From Pirellulaceae bacterium (GTDB lineage: Bacteria; Planctomycetota; Planctomycetia; Pirellulales; Pirellulaceae): DNA of 64,000 bases. Shown here piece by piece: positions 16,771 to 26,885 of this stretch. Under the pieces are notes generated by a model that did no database searches, had not been told where the DNA came from, and saw only the letters and a list, made by a program, of their open reading frames with translations. The stretch spans positions 28,668 through 92,667 of the forward strand of contig JAHDXO010000032.1 in assembly GCA_023382975.1 (NCBI GenBank), given 5' to 3'. The first letter of the stretch is position 1, and the number at the start of each line of letters is the position of its first letter. Position numbers and translations under genes: made by a program.

Positions 16771-19242
16771 TTAGGGCGGATCGGCCAACGCACGCAACTG
16801 TTCGGCCACCACGTCCGCCCAGCCTCCGTTCCAGCTCGCGTCCAACGCATTGGGCAACGCGGCGTGGATCGGCTGGTCGCGGCGCTCGCGCAACTGGGCG
16901 GCCAACGTTTCGATGCTGTTCCGCACGAGTTCCGGAAATGGCTTGCTCAGTTCCGCCACTTCTTCCGCTTCCAGTTGCCGCAAGATTTCGCCGGCTCGCA
17001 TCAGACTCTGCCCCGCGAGGGTGTTCGTATCCAGCAGCGGGCCGTAATCGTTGCGGAAGTGGGCGACATCGGTTAGCGTCAAGCCGCGGGCGGCGAACAG
17101 ACCAGAGAGGGGCGGTCGAACCGTCTTCAGCAATGAAGAGATAACCAAGTGGCACACGGGACCGGACTCGTTGGAATAGAACTCGCGACGCAGCTCCTCG
17201 CTGGTGAACTTGCCGTGTCCGGCGACCGTCAGCGCCGTCTCGCGCCAAACGATCCAGGGCCACGTCTCGCGTGGAAAGAACTCGTCCGCCCAAGGCAGCG
17301 AGACGGCAGCCAACTTGGCGATCCATGAATCCGGCCCGTCGTCGGCAGGGATGTCGAATTTCCGCTCGTCCTTCGGTGCTGGTTTCAGTATCCAGGCGTC
17401 CAACGGCGCCAGCGCGTCCAGTTCGACCAGTCGCCGCAGCAGACGCAGTGGGGCGAGATCGATCTGGTCGAGTTGCCAGGCCGGTTGGGCCTGGGCGGCT
17501 TTCTCGAGCCAAGACCGGATGAGTTCTTCGTCGGCCAGCAGCATCGCCAGCGAACTCAGCGGGCGATCCGCTTGGTACAGATTGGGCGATGTAGCCTGCT
17601 GCTGCCGCAAACGGGCCACCGCTTCGTTCAAAGCGTCCGGTCGGAACCCCACGTCCGCGCGTTCCTGGTCCTTGCGGGCTCGCAGTTGAATCAACCGCCC
17701 GGTGTTCGAGTCGACCGCGACGCTGCCCCCTTCAAAGGTCAAGGTAAGCACGTCCTCGTCCCAGACGCTAGTCGCTCGAAGGATGGTGGGGAAGCCAACC
17801 GCCATGGCCGGGCTCACGTTCAGACTCAACTGGAACGGCAGCTCGTCCGCCTGGTCCTTCGAGGTGTAATTCAATCCGAGGTTGAACGAGAAGTTCTTGT
17901 CCGGCTCCTCCGCTTTCCTGATCAACCCGCTGGATGCGGCAGCAATCAATTTTCCGTCGGGACGATCGACTTCGAACCACCGGCCGCGTTGTGGAAAGTA
18001 GACACCGACGGTTTCCGAAGTGGCCAGCAACTCGATCTCCGCTTGGGCTTCCGGGTCCGCGGGACCAAGCGACACCAACACACCGCGCGCCGGGGCCAGG
18101 ATCAGATCGAACCGCATCGAATCATCGGCGACCGACAAGCAGAAATCGTCCTGCCACTGGTTCTCGCTGGCCAGCCACTCCCGCGTTCGCAGCAGAGCTC
18201 GCTGCTCGCGACTCAACGGGTCGTCCAACCGCGGGGCGCTCGGCGATTCCGTCAGTTCGATGCGCAGCTTCCCTGCCGCTTGCCCCGGCGCCGGCAACAC
18301 GGGCTCGATCTTGTGTTCGATGAACCGGCCGCTGCGCCACAGTTCGAACTCCAGGCGGCTCTGTTCGTAACGGGTCAGCAGCACGCCAGGTTTCAGCCCG
18401 AGACAATCGAGGACGGACGGTCGTGAATTGTGTTCCGCGCCGGAGATCTCGATTTCGCCGACGATCGTCGCCGGTCCCTCGTCCTTGATGCAGATCAGGA
18501 GAAGGACGGTTCGGGCCTCGCGGTCCACCACGCGCAGAAGCTCGAACCTGGACGCCCGGAACCCGACATCGGCCAGGGCTTCTTCCACGTGTTTCCGCAG
18601 GCTCTTCAGCGCGGCATCCGACATCGGAGCCGGTTCGCCGCGCGGCCAGACCGGCTTTTCGAGTTCGACCACATCGCCGTCCCGGTCGAGCCACTGCACC
18701 GAGCCCGAAAAGGGGACCGGATCGGCGACGGGAGTATCCGGTGCCTGTGTCGTCTCCGAAGCCAGCGGGCCGGCGAACACGGGCTTCACGGCTTTCTCCG
18801 GCGGGTAGGGGCGGGTGAGCCGCTCGATCAGTGCCGGCACCGGGATCGATAACGGGACCGCGCTCTCGATGCGGACGTCGCCACAGACATAGACGGAGCC
18901 CTCGTCGACCGATGCCTCCAAACAATGCTGCTCGCGATCGATCCGGACCTGTACGGATGCGTCGACATGCCCGGCTTGCAGCAAGCCGGCCAACAGTCGG
19001 CTTTGCACCACATTCGGCAATTCCTCCAGCGGAGCGAGACGATGCGCCGCCACCAGCGTGGGGTAGTCGCACGACAGTGCATCGCGGATTTGCTGCGGAC
19101 AAAACGTCTTGCCGCCAATCACGTTCAGTTTGGCAAGGTTCCCGAATTGGTCCACGGCTTCCGGTGCGGGTTCCGCACCCGGCAATCCCGCCGAAGCGGC
19201 CAGTGCGACGAGTACCACCCAGCAGCCTCGGAGCAGGGGCAT
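16771..19242 (-). CDS. Secreted protein with POTRA-like domains, 823 aa
   Basis: I do not recognise the full protein. A signal peptide (MPLLRGCWVVLVALAASAG) supports the start at 19242, eight codons after the longest start. Two segments resemble POTRA domains of BamA/TamA-type proteins: about residues 35-110 (LAKLNVIGGKTFCPQQIRDAL to VDEGSVY) and about 255-340 (GEIEISGAEHNSRPSVLDCL, LGLKPGVLL, ELWRSGRF and LRIELTES). The remaining 450 residues contain no obvious outer-membrane barrel and look like a soluble domain. A periplasmic protein acting in protein or lipid assembly is a reasonable inference. It converges on the permease gene. Confidence 0.6.
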   Translation of the reverse strand: MPLLRGCWVVLVALAASAGLPGAEPAPEAVDQFGNLAKLNVIGGKTFCPQQIRDALSCDYPTLVAAHRLAPLEELPNVVQSRLLAGLLQAGHVDASVQVRIDREQHCLEASVDEGSVYVCGDVRIESAVPLSIPVPALIERLTRPYPPEKAVKPVFAGPLASETTQAPDTPVADPVPFSGSVQWLDRDGDVVELEKPVWPRGEPAPMSDAALKSLRKHVEEALADVGFRASRFELLRVVDREARTVLLLICIKDEGPATIVGEIEISGAEHNSRPSVLDCLGLKPGVLLTRYEQSRLEFELWRSGRFIEHKIEPVLPAPGQAAGKLRIELTESPSAPRLDDPLSREQRALLRTREWLASENQWQDDFCLSVADDSMRFDLILAPARGVLVSLGPADPEAQAEIELLATSETVGVYFPQRGRWFEVDRPDGKLIAAASSGLIRKAEEPDKNFSFNLGLNYTSKDQADELPFQLSLNVSPAMAVGFPTILRATSVWDEDVLTLTFEGGSVAVDSNTGRLIQLRARKDQERADVGFRPDALNEAVARLRQQQATSPNLYQADRPLSSLAMLLADEELIRSWLEKAAQAQPAWQLDQIDLAPLRLLRRLVELDALAPLDAWILKPAPKDERKFDIPADDGPDSWIAKLAAVSLPWADEFFPRETWPWIVWRETALTVAGHGKFTSEELRREFYSNESGPVCHLVISSLLKTVRPPLSGLFAARGLTLTDVAHFRNDYGPLLDTNTLAGQSLMRAGEILRQLEAEEVAELSKPFPELVRNSIETLAAQLRERRDQPIHAALPNALDASWNGGWADVVAEQLRALADPP

Positions 19243-19337
19243 GGCGAATCCTTTCGAATCTTCCATCCAATTCGATATTCACAATCGTGGAAATTAAGAA
19301 GTCAGCAGCTTAGCACCCATCGATCGCTGGGGCCAGT

Positions 19338-20246
19338 TCAAAAGATCTGCGGCACGATGTTTTGATCCTGCATCGGGGGGCGGACGTAGCTGTTGTCGAT
19401 CTTTCGCGGTGGCAATTCGAACGGCGCCGGCGTCAGATCCTGGTAGTCGAACTGACTGAGCAGATGGCTGATGCAATTCAACCTCGCGGCCTTTTTGGAA
19501 TCGGACGGCACCACGTACCAAGGCGCTTGTTTGATGTCGGTGACCGCGAACATCTCGTCTTTGGCCTTCGAGTATTCGACCCATCGTTCGCGGGACTGCA
19601 GATCCATCGGACTCAGCTTCCAGCGTTTCGTGGGATCCTGGATGCGGCGCTGAAAACGGCGTTCCTGCTCTTCGTTGCTCACCGAGAACCAGTACTTGAT
19701 CAGCGTGATCCCGGCGCGGACCAGCATCCGCTCGAATTCCGGACACGTCCGCAGGAATTCGCGGTACTGGTCCTCGGTGCAGAACTCCATCACCCGCTCG
19801 ACGCCGGCGCGGTTGTACCAACTGCGGTCGAAGATCACCATTTCGCCAGCCGCCGGCAAATGGGCGACGTAGCGCTGAAAGTACCACTGAGTTGCTTCGC
19901 GCTCGGTGGGCGACGGCAACGCGACGACCCGGCAGATGCGGGGATTCAGACACTCGGTGATTCGCTTGATCGTGCCGCCTTTGCCCGCCGCGTCCCGGCC
20001 TTCGCAAAGAATCACCACCTTCATCTTCTCGTGGACGATCCAGTGCTGTAGCTTGACCAATTCGACGTGCAGGTGGGCTAACTGCCGCTCGTATTCGCGC
20101 CGGCTCAGGCCCTTGGACGGCAGTTTCTGATCGGACGTGCCCGTCGCGTCGTCCACGTTCTGCACGCTTTCGGGCGCGGGCTCCGCGGATTCGAACTCGC
20201 ACCCGTTCTTGGACTTGTCCTTGTTCTTCTTCTTGTCTTTGCCCAT
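19338..20246 (-). CDS. ppk2: Polyphosphate kinase 2 family protein, 302 aa
   Basis: Cytoplasmic PPK2-family phosphotransferase that moves phosphate between polyphosphate and nucleotides. After a Lys-rich, charged N-terminal tail of about 50 residues, the P-loop reads CEGRDAAGKGGTIKRI (about 84-99), the Walker B/lid region FDRSWYNRAGVERVM (about 139-153) and the conserved WYVVPSDSKKAARLN lies near residue 240. A single domain of about 240 residues matches class I/II short PPK2 enzymes; whether it prefers NMP or NDP cannot be decided here. It is transcribed alone on the minus strand, divergent from the multi-haem gene. Confidence 0.92.
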   Translation of the reverse strand: MGKDKKKNKDKSKNGCEFESAEPAPESVQNVDDATGTSDQKLPSKGLSRREYERQLAHLHVELVKLQHWIVHEKMKVVILCEGRDAAGKGGTIKRITECLNPRICRVVALPSPTEREATQWYFQRYVAHLPAAGEMVIFDRSWYNRAGVERVMEFCTEDQYREFLRTCPEFERMLVRAGITLIKYWFSVSNEEQERRFQRRIQDPTKRWKLSPMDLQSRERWVEYSKAKDEMFAVTDIKQAPWYVVPSDSKKAARLNCISHLLSQFDYQDLTPAPFELPPRKIDNSYVRPPMQDQNIVPQIF

Positions 20247-20461
20247 GTCCGGCTCCCTTCATGGCCTGAAAACCGCCCGTCTATGATTAAACTTCGACGG
20301 CAACAGCAATGCAAGCATCAGCCGCTGCGCCGGGGGAATCGCCCGTTCTCCAGCGTGATGTTGGCATCACGGCGGACAAGGTGATATATTGAGACACGGT
20401 TGTCCGCACATGGACAGTTCGGCGGTTGATCGTATTGAACGATTTCCACAAGGGGGAAACG

Positions 20462-23400
20462 ATGGGTGGCCCACGCTGGATTCTGTTGGCGGCTGCGTTC
20501 TTGTGTTTAGTCGGGGAGATTGAAGGAGCTGACGACGCATCCAGTGCCGGAGCAACGGCGGTCGAGCAGCAGTTTCAATCGCTGCTGGATGCGCCGCTGT
20601 TGTTCACCAAGCGGCACTCGTACGCCGGCATCCACATCTACGACACGTACTACAAATGGCCGCCCGGCGGTGGCGGGATCTACATCCTGGAAAACCCCTC
20701 GGCGCCGCGCAGCCAATGGAGAATCCGCCCCGTAATCGACCCCACCACGCCGGAGACCCTGGGCGAAGGCGTGTACGACGAACCGGAACTGGACTGGGAC
20801 GCCAAGAAGATCTTGTTCACGTTCAAGGGCGAGCCCACGGGAAGCACGGCCATCTACGAGATCGGGATCGACGGGTACGGGCTGAGGCGAATCAGTGATC
20901 CGAGCGAAACCTGCGACATGTACCACGGCTCACAAGGCGGCCAACACGACGTCTATCCCGCCTACCTGCCGGATGGTCGCATCGTGTTTCTTTCGACTCG
21001 GCCCAGCGGGCTGGTGCCTTGTAACAACACGGGAGTCGCGATTCTGCACGTCATGAACGCAGACGGTTCGGACATGCATACGATCTCGGTCAATAACGTC
21101 AACGAATTCGACCCGTCCGTTCTGCCCGACGGAAGGATTCTGTTCGGCCGCTGGGAATACGTCGACAAGAATGCGCTGACGATTCAATCGCTCTGGAGCG
21201 TCAATCCGGACGGCACGCAGGAAACTGCGGTCTTCGCCAACAACATGGTCTTTCCCGAAGCGGTCCTCGATGCCTGTGCTGTGCCGGGCACTCCGCTGAT
21301 CGTCGGGACGTTCGCGAAACACAATTCGACGCCGCGTGGGTCCATCGCCCTGATCGATCCGCGGGTGGGGAAGAACGGCACGGCGGGGATCGTCAACTTG
21401 GAACACCCTGACAATCCGACCCACGATACGGGCAATTCCTGCGAGCCGTGGCCGGTGGCGCCGGACGTCTTCTTGTTCAGCGGGCGGCCCGAGGGCCACA
21501 CGCGGAACACGATCGAGATGATCGACCGCCAAGGCCGCCGCATCACCCTGCTGTCCGACCCGGACATCTGTTTGCACTCGCCCATGCTGGTCAAGCCGCG
21601 GTTTCGTCCGCCCGTGATTCCCGATTCGACAGACCGGCACGCCACGACGGGCCGCTTCTTCGTCCAGGACATCTATCAGGGCCTGGACGGAATCGAACGC
21701 GGAGAGGTCAAATATCTGCGGGTCATCGAAGAGACGTCGCGCATCAGCCCGACCACGATGGGCGGCAGCCCGTACAACCAGACGTTCCTGGTCAGTGCGG
21801 CGTTGGCGTTCGGCGCGAAGAACTTCCTGGGCATCGTGCCGGTCGAAGAGGACGGATCGGCCTATTTCGAAGTGCCCTCGGGCCGCGCCGTGTACCTCCA
21901 GGCGCTGGACGCCGACGGCCGCCTGGTGCAGAGCATGAGGACCTTCGTTCAAGCCGCACCAGGCACGACGCGGTCGTGCATTGGCTGCCACGAACCCAAG
22001 GCGGCGACGACGACCGCTCATGCCTCGTTGCCCGATCTGCTCACCCGCGAGCCGCGGAAGCTGCAGCCGGAATCCTGGGGCAGCGGCTACGTCGATTTCC
22101 CCAGCATGGTCCAACCGGTGCTCGACAAGCGCTGTGTCAGGTGCCATGGCGGCGAAGAGGGGATCGCGGGCGGCATGGATCTTTCGGGCGGCTGGACCGA
22201 ACATTTCAGCATTAGCTACGAGAACCTGGCGAATCGCCGCGAGACGCAACTGGAGGCGTACTGGATCGCCGGCATCGACTGCATGAACGGCACGGCGCTG
22301 TGGTCCGCGCAGATGTTTCCGCCGCGCTTCCACGGCTCCGGCGCCGCACCGCTGGCAAAACTCTTGGTCGCGGGGCACGATGGACACATCGCCGACCTGA
22401 CTCGCAGCGAACGCGATCTGCTGATGGCCTGGATCGACACCAACGGGCTGTACCACGGCACGTGGAATTCCACGGCCAGCGGTTGCGCCATCCGCGACTG
22501 GGCCAACACGCGGGCCGCCCTGATCGGCCGCATGCAAGCAGCCGGCTGTCTGCGTTGCCATGGCGACGGCACGAACGCCCACGTTTTCGAGAGCGACTGG
22601 ATCAATCTGCGAGATCCCGAGTTCAGCCGCATCCTGCGTGCCCCCCTGCCCCAGGGCAGCGAGGGCTACGGGCTGGGAAGCTGCCGCGACCGGAAGATCG
22701 ATCCCCAGTCGCGGCGCATTCAGTTGCTGGTGCGCGGATACGCCCACGCCGTGCAACCGCCCGAGGCGTTTCCCAAACGCCAGTGGTCGCCGCCCGACAC
22801 CAGCGGCGATCCGGTGATCGGGTTCGCTTCGACCAGCGACGAACACTACGTGGCGATGCTGAACATCATCCGCAACGCCCGAGAACTCGCGCTGGCCAGT
22901 CCGCGAGTCGACATGCCCGGTGCGGAACTGGTTGCCGGTACCTCCCGCATGTTCGTGCCGCCGCCCGTGCCAGCCAAGGCGCCGCTGCTCGCAGCGAAGC
23001 TCGACGCCGACGGTGTTGTTCATCTGCAATGGGAGCAATCCGCGGCGACGATCGGACTGGACGCCGAACTCTACCGCGGGGCCGAGCCGGCCTTCAACCC
23101 CGAGGACGCAAACCTTCTGGTGCGTACCGCCTTGGCTCGCCACAGTGACCGCGACGCACCGCCGGGAGTTCAGCATTATGCCCTGGTTCTGGCATCCCGC
23201 GACCGCCGCAGCGAGCCCACGCGGCTGACGATCGAAGTCCCGCCGCCGTCCCCGCCCGCTGCGCCGGGCAACTTGACGGCATCTTCTGCCTCCTGCGCCG
23301 TCCGTCTGCGCTGGGACTCGCCGCCGACATCGGTCGCCGGTTATCACGTCTATCGCAGCGAGACGCCGGAAGCCTCGCCCCAGCGCATCACCGCGGAACC

Positions 23401-24109
23401 GGTTCGGCAGCGATCCTTCACGGACGGCCGAGTTCAGCCGGAAGTGCCCTACTGGTATACGGTGCGGGCAGTCAGCCGACGCGGCCTCGAAAGCGATCCG
23501 GCCCCTGTCGTGACGGCGGCCGCCAAGGTGATCGAGCGACCGATGTTCGAATTGGCCGGTGAGCCCAAACCGCAAGGCATTTTGCACGACGACCAGCTCT
23601 TGCCGGGCAAAGCGGTGGGACCGGCGCGCATCGCGGACGGCCAGTTGGATCTCGGGAAGGGCGGCCACGTGACGTTTGCCAATCACGCGTACTTCGCGCT
23701 GTCCCAGCCGTTGTCGATCGAATGCCGGGTGCGGTTCGACGCGCCCGGTAAGATGCCCGTGGTCGTCAGTTGCGGCGTTTGGAATCAGAGCGGCTGGTTC
23801 TTGCAGGCGTTGGGCGGCCGCTGGCGCTGGCACGTCGGAGGCGTCGATTGCGATGGCGGGAAAGTGTCCGTCGGACAATGGACGCATCTGGTCGGCACCT
23901 ACGACGGCCACTCGACGCGACTGTACCAAGACGGGCAACTGGTCGCCGAACGGGCCGGCTCGTTCGTCACCGCCCCCTGGCCCGGCGAGCTGCACATCGG
24001 CCAGTACAGTGGCGGCCCGACCCCCGACTACCAAACCACCGGCCGCATCGCCAATCTAAGAATCTACCACCGCGCCTTGTCGGAAGACGAGGCGAACCGA
24101 GAACCGTAA
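20462..24109 (+). CDS. Secreted HzsA-related multi-haem/LamG protein, 1215 aa
   Basis: Large exported protein related to the middle part of hydrazine synthase subunit alpha, a group widespread in planctomycetes that do not do anammox; true function unknown. A signal peptide (MGGPRWILLAAAFLCLVGEIEG) and an aaggggga site fix the start at 20462. The first 480 residues show beta-propeller-like repeats (DWDAKKILFTFKGE, YLPDGRIVFLSTRP, VLPDGRILFGRWEY). Three covalent haem motifs follow: CIGCH at 506-510, CVRCH at 558-562 and CLRCH at 696-700. Then come fibronectin-III-like strands (about 935-1020) and a C-terminal LamG-like domain (about 1060-1205). It is likely a periplasmic redox or carbohydrate-binding protein. 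Confidence 0.75.
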   Translation: MGGPRWILLAAAFLCLVGEIEGADDASSAGATAVEQQFQSLLDAPLLFTKRHSYAGIHIYDTYYKWPPGGGGIYILENPSAPRSQWRIRPVIDPTTPETLGEGVYDEPELDWDAKKILFTFKGEPTGSTAIYEIGIDGYGLRRISDPSETCDMYHGSQGGQHDVYPAYLPDGRIVFLSTRPSGLVPCNNTGVAILHVMNADGSDMHTISVNNVNEFDPSVLPDGRILFGRWEYVDKNALTIQSLWSVNPDGTQETAVFANNMVFPEAVLDACAVPGTPLIVGTFAKHNSTPRGSIALIDPRVGKNGTAGIVNLEHPDNPTHDTGNSCEPWPVAPDVFLFSGRPEGHTRNTIEMIDRQGRRITLLSDPDICLHSPMLVKPRFRPPVIPDSTDRHATTGRFFVQDIYQGLDGIERGEVKYLRVIEETSRISPTTMGGSPYNQTFLVSAALAFGAKNFLGIVPVEEDGSAYFEVPSGRAVYLQALDADGRLVQSMRTFVQAAPGTTRSCIGCHEPKAATTTAHASLPDLLTREPRKLQPESWGSGYVDFPSMVQPVLDKRCVRCHGGEEGIAGGMDLSGGWTEHFSISYENLANRRETQLEAYWIAGIDCMNGTALWSAQMFPPRFHGSGAAPLAKLLVAGHDGHIADLTRSERDLLMAWIDTNGLYHGTWNSTASGCAIRDWANTRAALIGRMQAAGCLRCHGDGTNAHVFESDWINLRDPEFSRILRAPLPQGSEGYGLGSCRDRKIDPQSRRIQLLVRGYAHAVQPPEAFPKRQWSPPDTSGDPVIGFASTSDEHYVAMLNIIRNARELALASPRVDMPGAELVAGTSRMFVPPPVPAKAPLLAAKLDADGVVHLQWEQSAATIGLDAELYRGAEPAFNPEDANLLVRTALARHSDRDAPPGVQHYALVLASRDRRSEPTRLTIEVPPPSPPAAPGNLTASSASCAVRLRWDSPPTSVAGYHVYRSETPEASPQRITAEPVRQRSFTDGRVQPEVPYWYTVRAVSRRGLESDPAPVVTAAAKVIERPMFELAGEPKPQGILHDDQLLPGKAVGPARIADGQLDLGKGGHVTFANHAYFALSQPLSIECRVRFDAPGKMPVVVSCGVWNQSGWFLQALGGRWRWHVGGVDCDGGKVSVGQWTHLVGTYDGHSTRLYQDGQLVAERAGSFVTAPWPGELHIGQYSGGPTPDYQTTGRIANLRIYHRALSEDEANREP

Positions 24110-24141
24110 ACCGCCGATTTCGCGAGCGTCTAACCGGCCTT

Positions 24142-24471
24142 TGTCCGGCAGAGCCGCGAAGAGGTGGAAGTCTTGTTCACGCTGTTGGCCGAGCGGTACG
24201 AACGCGGGAGTGTGCTCTTAAGCAGCAACCTGCCGTTCTCCAAATGGGAGCAGATCTTCAAAGACCCCATGACCACGGCCGCGGCGATCGATCGCTTGAT
24301 CCATCACTCCGTGATCATCGAGTTGAACCTCCAGAGTTATCGACTCGAAGAGGCGCAGCAGAAGAACGCCCCAGCCGCCGCGCAGGAATCAACGCCTGGC
24401 TCCGAGCCATCCTGAATCCCGACTTTCCCTCGGACCGTCTAATTGTCGCCAAAGTACACTGCTAATTGACG
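24142..24471 (+). pseudogene. istB: IS21 istB 3' remnant with right terminus
   Basis: This stretch is a near copy of the 3' end of the istB gene at 30190-30519, with about five single-base differences (for example cttaagc against cttgagc). It encodes only the last third of the ATPase, from REEVEVLFTLLAERYERG to the same C-terminus, and carries the same terminal word ctaattgtcg. The remainder of the element is absent upstream. Its last bases are interrupted by the IS66 element, which separates ctaattgacg (24462-24471) from ccgaaca (27751-27757). Confidence 0.9.
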
Positions 24472-24997
24472 GTGTGGTTTCGGCAAGGGTGCAAAATCTT
24501 GATTTCCCGCGGGCGGGTGGTTGGCGCGGCGGGGCGTGCTGGGCGGGGCGGTTGCTGGGCGGGTGAGGCTTGGCGGTGGTCGCTCCGAGCGGCGGATTCG
24601 AGGGGCGGTCTGCCGCGGGCATGACCCGAGGTTCGTGCCGAGACGGATGGCAGCAGGACGGGCCCCGTGGCTGGAGCAGCAAGGTCCACGCGACAGGGGC
24701 GAACAGGGCCTCGGGAACTCGGCACGCAGCGGGGCCAGCGGGCGGACGTGTCCGGTGCCGGGGCTGCCGAGGGAAGGTCCCGTTTGGCTCCCGCTGATCG
24801 GGGCGCCGTGCTGTCGTTGGTGACTCGAATCCGCTACGAATCAGCCGGACGGGCCGCGGGGTGGCGCAAGATGCTGCACCGCGCCGGGAAGCATGGTTGC
24901 CGAGGCGCGCAGCGTCAGGGGAAGCCTGCGGGGGGCGGGCAGGTGGTGGCGAGGCGCACTGCGGCCACCGGCCGCCACGGGTATCTTGCGACGATGA

Positions 24998-26698
24998 TCA
25001 GCTCCGTGCTGCTTCGTCCGAGGGCGACGGATTGAGTTGCTCGCGGTAGTTCCACGGCAGCCAACGGGCCGGATCGGCTTTGACTTGCTGCTCGTGGCGC
25101 TGGACCTGGGTCAGGTAGTCGAACGGATCGGCGCCGGCAAAGTAGCAGGTGTGGATCAGCGTCATGTAGATGTCGCCTACGTCGGCGCCGCGCTGCGTCT
25201 TGTAGAACAGCGAGTTCTTGCGGTGCCGGATCGCCATCTTCAAGGCTTGCTCGCAGAGGTTGTTGTCCAGCGGCGCGCCGGGGCGGCGCAGAAAGAGGGT
25301 CAGCGGCTCCCAGTGCTTGAGCAGATACCGGATGGCTTCTCCCAGCGAGGAATTCGGCTCGACCTGCCGCTGGTCGATTTGCCCGGTCAGCCAGTGGTGC
25401 AGTTCTTCCATCACGGGGCCGCTCCGCCGCTGGTGCAACTGCAGACGCTGCTCGGCGGAAAGCTGGAAGCGCTTGGCCGCCGCATCGGTGTGGTAGACTT
25501 GCTTGAGCCGATGCAGGACGTAGCGGACCGGATCGGGGAACGTGTCCGCCAAGTCCGCGAATTTCCGGCGGCCGTGGCTCAGGCAGTTGGCCAGGATGGT
25601 CTGCAGATCCTTGGGCATGTTGCAGGACAGCGGGTCGCACATTTGCACAGGCAACTCCAGCCCCTCACTCCGCTGCTGCAGCAGACGGCGCAAGTTCTCG
25701 CCCGCATGGTACGCGCCGGTGAAGAACAGGGCGATGGTCGGCCGCTGGGAAGCCATCGACAAGATGCTGGTCGTGAACACGCCGGTGCGTCCGGGATCGT
25801 CTTCCCGCAGCGGTTGGCCCAGCTTGAGTTGGGCGGTCCACTGCAGCACTTGCATGCGTGTGTCGTCGTGGTGGAGCAAGTCGCCTTGAGCCGCCTCCCG
25901 CAGCAAGTGTTGATGGACCGCCGCCAGGCCGCGGTCCAAGGCGTCGCGGCAGAGTTCCCATTGATCCGACGCCGGCAGCGGAATCCCCGCGGCCTGTTGC
26001 AGCCGTTCGATCCGGTTCCACGGCATTCCCTGCCCGTAGTGCAGGATGCCGAGCGTGCTGGCGACCGACGCGTCGTACTTGTCCGGGCCCAGGTCCTCCG
26101 GCGGTTCGGCAACATGCGTCTTCCCGCACGTCCCGCAACGCAAACGTTCCCGTTCGAACCGCGTGCCGCCGATCGGCGGTTGTCCGACCAGGCGAACCTC
26201 GATCACCCAGTCTTTCGAACGATACAGCGTGCCGTCTTGGCACTGGGGGCAGGGATCGCCCGGGCTAAAGGCTTCGTGAGTGACAATCACCTGACGGCAG
26301 CCTGTGTAGGCCGAGGCAGGAATCCGCCCATGTCCCTTCCGTGGCCGCCGCTTCCGGGATGCCTGGTCCGTGCCGGACGCTTCCGTGGAAGACGCTTCCG
26401 CGGCCGACCCTTCGCTGGCGGACATCGAATCCGGCGGCGATTCCCCACCCGGCGAGGTCTTCGGCTGCTCTGCGCCCAGCAAGTCGCGAGTCCGCTCCGT
26501 GCGAGGTCCGAACAACAGGCGTCGCAGACGCTTCAGGCTCAGGTTCTTCTTCTCCAGCAAGCCCAGAACCGTACGGCTCCAGATGAGCAGCAAGCGGAGC
26601 GGACGTGCCACCTCCTCTCCCAACCGCTGTTCGACCACTGCCAAGGCTCGTTCGACTTCCGCCACATCCAATTCCGTGACCGTCGCTGTCGACGCCAT
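24998..26698 (-). CDS. tnpC: IS66 transposase (TnpC), 566 aa
   Basis: Large IS66 transposase. An N-terminal leucine-rich helical region (LRLLLIWSRTVLGLLEKKNLSLKRLRRLLFG) precedes the hallmark segment, a zinc-binding part with CPQC and CGTC pairs (VIVTHEAFSPGDPCPQCQDG and RLRCGTCGKTHV), and the DDE core with LLHHDDTRMQVL, the long SHGRRKFADLADTFP segment and DNNLCEQALKMAIRHRKNSLFY. The start at 26698 is chosen because ggaggag lies just upstream on the minus strand; the open frame continues upstream only as antisense to the preceding gene. It looks intact. Confidence 0.93.
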   Translation of the reverse strand: MASTATVTELDVAEVERALAVVEQRLGEEVARPLRLLLIWSRTVLGLLEKKNLSLKRLRRLLFGPRTERTRDLLGAEQPKTSPGGESPPDSMSASEGSAAEASSTEASGTDQASRKRRPRKGHGRIPASAYTGCRQVIVTHEAFSPGDPCPQCQDGTLYRSKDWVIEVRLVGQPPIGGTRFERERLRCGTCGKTHVAEPPEDLGPDKYDASVASTLGILHYGQGMPWNRIERLQQAAGIPLPASDQWELCRDALDRGLAAVHQHLLREAAQGDLLHHDDTRMQVLQWTAQLKLGQPLREDDPGRTGVFTTSILSMASQRPTIALFFTGAYHAGENLRRLLQQRSEGLELPVQMCDPLSCNMPKDLQTILANCLSHGRRKFADLADTFPDPVRYVLHRLKQVYHTDAAAKRFQLSAEQRLQLHQRRSGPVMEELHHWLTGQIDQRQVEPNSSLGEAIRYLLKHWEPLTLFLRRPGAPLDNNLCEQALKMAIRHRKNSLFYKTQRGADVGDIYMTLIHTCYFAGADPFDYLTQVQRHEQQVKADPARWLPWNYREQLNPSPSDEAARS

Positions 26699-26885
26699 GC
26701 GCGCACTCCTCCGGCAGGCACCGCTTCCGCAGCGTGAAGCCTCCGCCTGCCAAGCCAGGACCTCTTTCCATCGCCCGCCGTCCGTCAATTTGGCAGGCGA
26801 AAACCATGAAGTGGGCAAAAGCGCAAATGGCGTGCCAAACCGGGTCGCGGCCCGGAGATTCTTTCCGGTTTTCTGGGGCGGTGCT

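Noticed and set aside
20930..24034. 1034-codon minus-strand frame over the multi-haem gene
   Set aside because: High GC keeps the antisense frame open; the plus strand has a signal peptide, haem motifs and ribosome site.
24521..24823. 100-codon plus-strand frame in the IS66 left arm
   Set aside because: Arg/Gly-rich composition typical of random frames in GC-rich DNA, and no ribosome site.
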